Positions 6,368-9,887 of a stretch of DNA of 9,887 nucleotides are shown here, piece after piece; the stretch's first letter is position 1, and each line of letters opens with the position of its first letter. The DNA comes from Candidatus Pelagibacter sp. (GTDB lineage: Bacteria; Pseudomonadota; Alphaproteobacteria; Pelagibacterales; Pelagibacteraceae). The notes beneath the pieces were generated by a model that was given only the letters and a program-made list of their open reading frames with translations, had not been told where the DNA came from and did no database searches. The stretch lies in the NCBI GenBank assembly GCA_028222435.1, contig JAOIST010000015.1, positions 1-9,887 of the forward strand, read 5' to 3'. Both the position numbers and the translations under genes were made by a program.

Positions 6368-7540
6368 TTATCTTTCAACACACATTGCAATACCCATGCC
6401 ACCACCAATACAAAGAGTTGCTAAACCTTTTTTAACATCTCTTTTAATCATTTCATGAATAAGTGTTACAAGTATTCTAGTTCCAGATGCTCCGATAGGA
6501 TGACCTAGAGCAATGGCTCCCCCATTGACATTAACTTTTTCTTCAGGGATTAAAAGTGTTTTTATAACAGCAAGACTTTGAGCAGCAAAAGCTTCATTGA
6601 TTTCAAATAAATCTACCTCTTTAATATTCCATCCTGCTAGCTCTAAAGCTTTTTTTGTGGATGGAATTGGACCTGTGCCCATTAAAGCAGGATCAACTCC
6701 GCAACTTGCCCAAGATTTAATACTAACTAATTTTTTTATATTTTTTTTTTCAGCTTCTTCTTTGTTCATTAAGGTAACTGCTGCAGCGCCATCATTGATT
6801 CCTGAGGAATTACCAGCAGTAACAGTACCATTTTTTTTAAATATAGGTTTTAATCTTGATAAGGCATCTAAATTAATACCTTCTCGTGGATGCTCATCTT
6901 TATTAAAGTTAGTTTCAGCTTTCTTCGATTTAATTTTGTAATTAATTATTTCTTCCTTAAATTTATTTTGTTTTTGGGCTTTTAAGGCTTTCTCTTGAGA
7001 TTTTAAAGCAAAATTATCTTGTTCCTCTCTAGTAATTTGAAATTTTTCCGCAACATTTTCAGCTGTAACCCCCATATGATATTCATGAAAAGCGTCCCAT
7101 AATCCATCTTTTATCATTGTATCAATTAATTTTGCGTCACCAAATTTTTTTCCATCCCTTAAATGTATTGCATGAGGAGCTAAAGACATATTCTCTTGTC
7201 CTCCAGCAATAACTATTTTTGAATCTCCAGATTTAATACTTTGAAAACCAGAGGCAACAGATCTTATTCCTGAGCCACAAACCTGATTAACTATATATGC
7301 AGGTTTTTCTTTTGGAATTCCAGATTTAATAGCTGTTTGTCTCGCTGGATTTTGGCCTGATCCTCCTGTAAGAACTTGCCCTAATATTACTTCGTCAATC
7401 TCGTTGCCTGATAAATTTGAGTCTTTTACTACCCTTGAGACCACAGCAGAACCTAGATCTTCCGCGCTTATATTCTTTAATGATTTTCCTTGTGAACCTA
7501 CGGCGGTTCTCAAAGCGGAGGTAATACAAACGTTTTTCAT
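6368..7540 (-). CDS. atoB: Acetyl-CoA acetyltransferase (type II biosynthetic-class thiolase)
   Basis: This enzyme reversibly condenses two acetyl-CoA to acetoacetyl-CoA, or cleaves acetoacetyl-CoA to two acetyl-CoA. The 390 residues are the normal length. The nucleophile is C88 in NQVCGSG, the second cysteine is C377 in CIGGGMGIA, the active-site histidine is H347 in GGAIALGHPIGASG, and NEAF is at 315-318. These positions lie one residue from Zoogloea PhaA (C89, H348, C378), so the enzyme should be active. The CoA-binding region includes HMG (155-157), as in short-chain acetoacetyl-CoA thiolases; this argues against a long-chain FadA. The names atoB, phaA and thlA are all used; no phaB or phaC is present here, and acetoacetate breakdown with aacS is the likeliest role. 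The start lies 18 nt after the O-antigen-ligase-like stop and the deacylase follows 11 nt on, so they may form one transcript. No Shine-Dalgarno sequence is seen. A run of ten A on the coding strand (6750-6741) is a slippage-prone site. Confidence 0.94.
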   Translation of the reverse strand: MKNVCITSALRTAVGSQGKSLKNISAEDLGSAVVSRVVKDSNLSGNEIDEVILGQVLTGGSGQNPARQTAIKSGIPKEKPAYIVNQVCGSGIRSVASGFQSIKSGDSKIVIAGGQENMSLAPHAIHLRDGKKFGDAKLIDTMIKDGLWDAFHEYHMGVTAENVAEKFQITREEQDNFALKSQEKALKAQKQNKFKEEIINYKIKSKKAETNFNKDEHPREGINLDALSRLKPIFKKNGTVTAGNSSGINDGAAAVTLMNKEEAEKKNIKKLVSIKSWASCGVDPALMGTGPIPSTKKALELAGWNIKEVDLFEINEAFAAQSLAVIKTLLIPEEKVNVNGGAIALGHPIGASGTRILVTLIHEMIKRDVKKGLATLCIGGGMGIAMCVER

Positions 7541-7558
7541 TAAATTTAATTTATATTT

Positions 7559-8896
7559 TTAATATTTATTTTCAATTAAATTATTTTTTTTAAGTAAACC
7601 GACCATAATACCAATAATTAAAAATAAATAGGTGGTATTGCCAGTAGTATAAAAACTGCCTGTACTTTTAATTGGAAATATTTCAGCAATGAATAAAAAA
7701 ATAAAGGGTGTAATTAAAAAATTATTATTTAAATTTGAATTAAGAAAATATTTTCTTATTAAAGTTGCATAAATTATGACTAAAAATAATGTTGTAGTAA
7801 TTGCTAGACCCACTAAACCTGTTTCAGTCATTATTTCAAGATAGTAGTTATGAGGGTGCATATTGCACACAAATTCATTATCCAAATCTATATTTGGTCT
7901 TTCATGACAATAAAATCTAAAATTCTTAATTCCCCCACCCATATATTTATTCATTAACCAAGTGTCGTAGAAAGTTAAAAACTCTTCTAAATATTGATAC
8001 TGAGAGCTATCTTTATTTTCAAAATCTTTGTTGATAATCGCTACTACTATTTTACTAATTTTATCTTCGAAATCCAAAAAGTGTGTTTTTATTTGATCAT
8101 TAGATTTGAAAAGAGTAAAAAAAATAAGTGAAAAAAGAACTATCGATGGAATAAAATAAATTCTAATTTTTTTTGTAAAAATAAATAAAAGAACAATAGT
8201 CATTAAAAAAATAAGCATTGGCATTCTGTTTCCAGAAAGAATAATTGCAAAGCTAAAAATTAAGAAAAATATAGGTAATAAATATTTTATCAATTTATTA
8301 GAGTTTTTTGCTCCAATTAAAATAATTGCAAAAAAAGAAAGTATTGAAAATCTTTGAATATATCCTCCAGCTATTAGTTCATTGCCAAAAGGTCCACTAA
8401 ATCTTCTTCCGAATTCTTGAGGTTCAAAACCAAAAAGATCTTTTCCATAAAAATATTGAAGAATAATATCAAAGCACACAAATAAGGTAGAAGCCATACA
8501 AGTAATTAAGAATAGATTTATATTTAAATCTTTTTTTTCGATTAAAAATCGTAAAACAATATAAAAAAATAAATATTTGAGAAACAGAACTGACTTAATA
8601 GTGGTTAATGGGCTACCTCGGTAAGTATAAAATTCATTATGATTGATATAAAGTTTAAAGTCATTGTATATACCAGTGACAACAATAAACAAAAAAAAGA
8701 TTAAAACAATTTTATCAATAAAAAAATAATTTAATTTGAAAGTTTGATATTTATAAAAAAAAAAACAGGAAATGATAAGAAGTATAATATTAATATTTAT
8801 AGCCATATTACCAATTATAAAACTGACAGGAAACAATGCCACTAAGACGCTTAAATAATTTATTTTTGAAATTTGAAGCTTTGAAAATAAGTTCAT
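7559..8896 (-). CDS. Polytopic membrane protein, O-antigen ligase/polymerase (Wzy/WaaL) family
   Basis: Members of this family join or polymerise undecaprenyl-linked glycans on the outer face of the inner membrane. The 445 residues show roughly ten to twelve hydrophobic segments (for example about 13-50, 61-78, 104-119, 129-149, 183-195, 202-220, 227-242, 248-262, 358-379, 393-407 and 419-435). Family marks are RFSGPFGNELIAGGY (165-179), SGNRMP (221-226) and a long hydrophilic loop (about 264-356) ending in HPHNYYLEIMTETGLVG (347-363), with conserved-type His and Arg residues. C330 and C344 lie in this loop, expected to be periplasmic, and could form a disulfide. Ligase and polymerase cannot be told apart by sequence here, so no symbol is given. 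It is the first gene of the minus-strand run, with 79 bp separating it from the divergent tRNA gene. No Shine-Dalgarno sequence precedes the ATG at 8896. A run of eleven T on the coding strand (8765-8755) encodes Phe residues. Confidence 0.82.
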   Translation of the reverse strand: MNLFSKLQISKINYLSVLVALFPVSFIIGNMAININIILLIISCFFFYKYQTFKLNYFFIDKIVLIFFLFIVVTGIYNDFKLYINHNEFYTYRGSPLTTIKSVLFLKYLFFYIVLRFLIEKKDLNINLFLITCMASTLFVCFDIILQYFYGKDLFGFEPQEFGRRFSGPFGNELIAGGYIQRFSILSFFAIILIGAKNSNKLIKYLLPIFFLIFSFAIILSGNRMPMLIFLMTIVLLFIFTKKIRIYFIPSIVLFSLIFFTLFKSNDQIKTHFLDFEDKISKIVVAIINKDFENKDSSQYQYLEEFLTFYDTWLMNKYMGGGIKNFRFYCHERPNIDLDNEFVCNMHPHNYYLEIMTETGLVGLAITTTLFLVIIYATLIRKYFLNSNLNNNFLITPFIFLFIAEIFPIKSTGSFYTTGNTTYLFLIIGIMVGLLKKNNLIENKY

Positions 8897-8960
8897 TTTT
8901 TTAAGGAAATTATGATATTTATCTATAACATGAAATCTATTAAATTAGCATTTTTAAGTA

Positions 8961-8966
8961 TACAAT
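8961..8966 (+). promoter_or_regulatory. Possible -10 element of the tRNA-Arg gene
   Basis: TACAAT matches the TATAAT consensus at five of six places and would start transcription about 2-4 nt before the mature tRNA 5' end at 8976. At 17 bp spacing the -35 position reads TATTAA (8938-8943), which is weak. The 79-bp spacer must also hold any promoter for the leftward membrane-protein gene. This is a candidate only. Confidence 0.3.
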
Positions 8967-8975
8967 TTAATTATT

Positions 8976-9052
8976 GCGCCTGTAGCTCAACTGGATAGAG
9001 CGCTTGGCTACGGACCAGGAGGCTCTGGGTTCAAATCCTAGCAGGCGCACCA
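8976..9052 (+). tRNA. tRNA-Arg (anticodon ACG), CCA encoded
   Basis: A full cloverleaf is seen. The acceptor stem GCGCCTG (8976-8982) pairs perfectly with CAGGCGC (9042-9048). The D stem is GCTC/GAGC (8985-8988, 8998-9001). The anticodon stem CTTGG/CCAGG (9003-9007, 9015-9019) carries the loop CTACGGA (9008-9014), giving anticodon ACG at 9010-9012. The variable region has 5 nt and the T stem CTGGG/CCTAG encloses TTCAAAT. The discriminator is A9049 and CCA is encoded at 9050-9052. The tRNA should read CGU, and with A34 deaminated to inosine by TadA also CGC and CGA. Its 3' end lies 5 nt before the start codon of the next gene, so they are probably transcribed together. Confidence 0.97.
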
Positions 9053-9057
9053 AAAAA

Positions 9058-9887
9058 ATGAATATATTAAATAAAAAAATAAATAAAATTATCTTTTTTT
9101 CGTTCTTTATAAAATTATTATTTGTTATTCTTTATCATGAAAAGTCTCTAAGTGATGAATGGGCTGTTCTTATTGAAAACTTCCAAAATTTTAAATCTTA
9201 TAGTTACTATATTTTTAATGGACAGGATATGCCAAGTTCTTATATGCCTCCATTATACTTCATATTTATCTATCTTAATAAGATTCTTAGCTTTGATAAA
9301 ATTAATTTTTTATACTTAATTTATTTTAATCAGGTATTAATATCATCTTTTACTGTATTTTTATTTTATAAAATTTGTCAAAATTTTTTTGATGAAAATA
9401 TCTCACTCTTTGGAGCATTAATATTTTCAATTTTACCCCTTATTATTTTTAGTAATGGACTAGTATCATCTGCTTGTTTACAACTCTTTTTTTATCTTTT
9501 ATTTTTTAATTTATTTTTGCAGGTTTTAAATAAAGGTTTTAACAATAAAAATTTATTTCTTCTAGTTTTTATCAGTGCATTAACATTGATTTTAAGAGGA
9601 GAATTTTTAATTATTTTTATATTCTCACTACTATTCTTGATGTTTTCATATAAAATAAAAATTACTTATATATTTTTGACTCTTGTATTTACCATTTTAT
9701 TAATTTCACCATATTTAATTAGAAATTATATCAATACTGGTAGTATACATGTAGTTAATGTAACAGGTTATGCTTTATGGAAGGGCAACAATCAATTAGC
9801 AAAGGTCGAAGGTTTTCATAATTCACTTCATCCAAATTATCGAAATACATGGCCAAAAGTTAAAGAATTTGAAAATTTGTACACTAA
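9058..9887 (+). CDS. GT-C type membrane glycosyltransferase (ArnT/PMT-like), N-terminal part
   Basis: The frame stays open for 276 codons to the window edge, so the gene is partial. The protein is strongly hydrophobic, with segments near residues 11-27, 64-76, 84-105, 115-132, 137-156, 165-178, 182-197 and 202-219. The first extracytoplasmic loop holds the acidic motif SDEW (D33, E34), typical of GT-C glycosyltransferases that use polyprenyl-phosphate sugars. MPPLYFIF (63-70), SPYLIRNY (217-224) and GYALWKGNN (237-245) resemble the dolichyl-phosphate-mannose mannosyltransferase-like (PMT_2/ArnT) superfamily. Donor and acceptor cannot be inferred; LPS, lipid or protein glycosylation are all possible. 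The ATG at 9058 is the first start after the tRNA, and a start at M58 would lose the DE motif. The frame has no stop through at least the 3' half of the tRNA, but coding there is unlikely. No Shine-Dalgarno sequence is seen. Confidence 0.8.
   Translation, partial: MNILNKKINKIIFFSFFIKLLFVILYHEKSLSDEWAVLIENFQNFKSYSYYIFNGQDMPSSYMPPLYFIFIYLNKILSFDKINFLYLIYFNQVLISSFTVFLFYKICQNFFDENISLFGALIFSILPLIIFSNGLVSSACLQLFFYLLFFNLFLQVLNKGFNNKNLFLLVFISALTLILRGEFLIIFIFSLLFLMFSYKIKITYIFLTLVFTILLISPYLIRNYINTGSIHVVNVTGYALWKGNNQLAKVEGFHNSLHPNYRNTWPKVKEFENLYT

Noticed and set aside
6597..6941. Plus-strand ORF of 114 codons opposite the thiolase
   Set aside because: The opposite strand encodes conserved thiolase active-site segments in full, and this translation resembles no known family.
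8897..8975. Attachment site or integrated element at the tRNA-Arg gene
   Set aside because: tRNA-Arg genes are common integration targets, but no integrase gene and no repeated copy of the tRNA 3' end is present in the window.

Overview
The window is strongly AT-rich, with A/T-ending codons, Lys/Asn/Ile/Phe-rich proteins, poly-A tracts inside genes and very short spacers. This looks like a streamlined free-living bacterium. Proteobacterial-type AceE, acetoacetyl-CoA synthetase, class IV HDAC-like protein and Wzy/WaaL-type glycan genes suggest a marine Pseudomonadota of the SAR11/HIMB59 kind, but other AT-rich lineages (e.g. SAR86) are not excluded. The lineage is inferred from style, not from a marker gene.

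Layout: (1) 1-3273, minus strand: the pyruvate dehydrogenase operon aceE-aceF, with aceF cut by the window edge. AceE carries an extra N-terminal lipoyl domain that closely matches the one opening AceF. (2) 3274-3543: a divergent promoter region with a perfect 11-bp-arm dyad running into the start codon of the next gene. (3) 3544-5472, plus: acetoacetyl-CoA synthetase. (4) 8896-5460, minus: a compact run of a polytopic O-antigen ligase/polymerase-like protein, a type II acetyl-CoA acetyltransferase and a class IV HDAC-like deacylase. The deacylase gene overlaps the end of the synthetase gene tail to tail by 13 bp. (5) 8976-9052, plus: tRNA-Arg(ACG), followed after 5 nt by a GT-C type membrane glycosyltransferase that runs off the window end.

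How the genes fit together: PDH turns pyruvate into acetyl-CoA. The synthetase and thiolase turn acetoacetate into two acetyl-CoA. The HDAC-like enzyme is a plausible remover of acyl groups from lysines, including the catalytic lysine of its convergent neighbour, since acetoacetyl-CoA synthetase is acetylation-controlled in Streptomyces. The two membrane proteins belong to envelope polysaccharide assembly and are not obviously tied to the acetyl-CoA genes.

I see no mobile element, CRISPR array, phage gene or defence system. None of the seven protein genes has a clear Shine-Dalgarno sequence. The most unusual items are the lipoyl-AceE fusion, the start-codon dyad, the synthetase/deacylase pair and the tRNA-mRNA junction with almost no leader.
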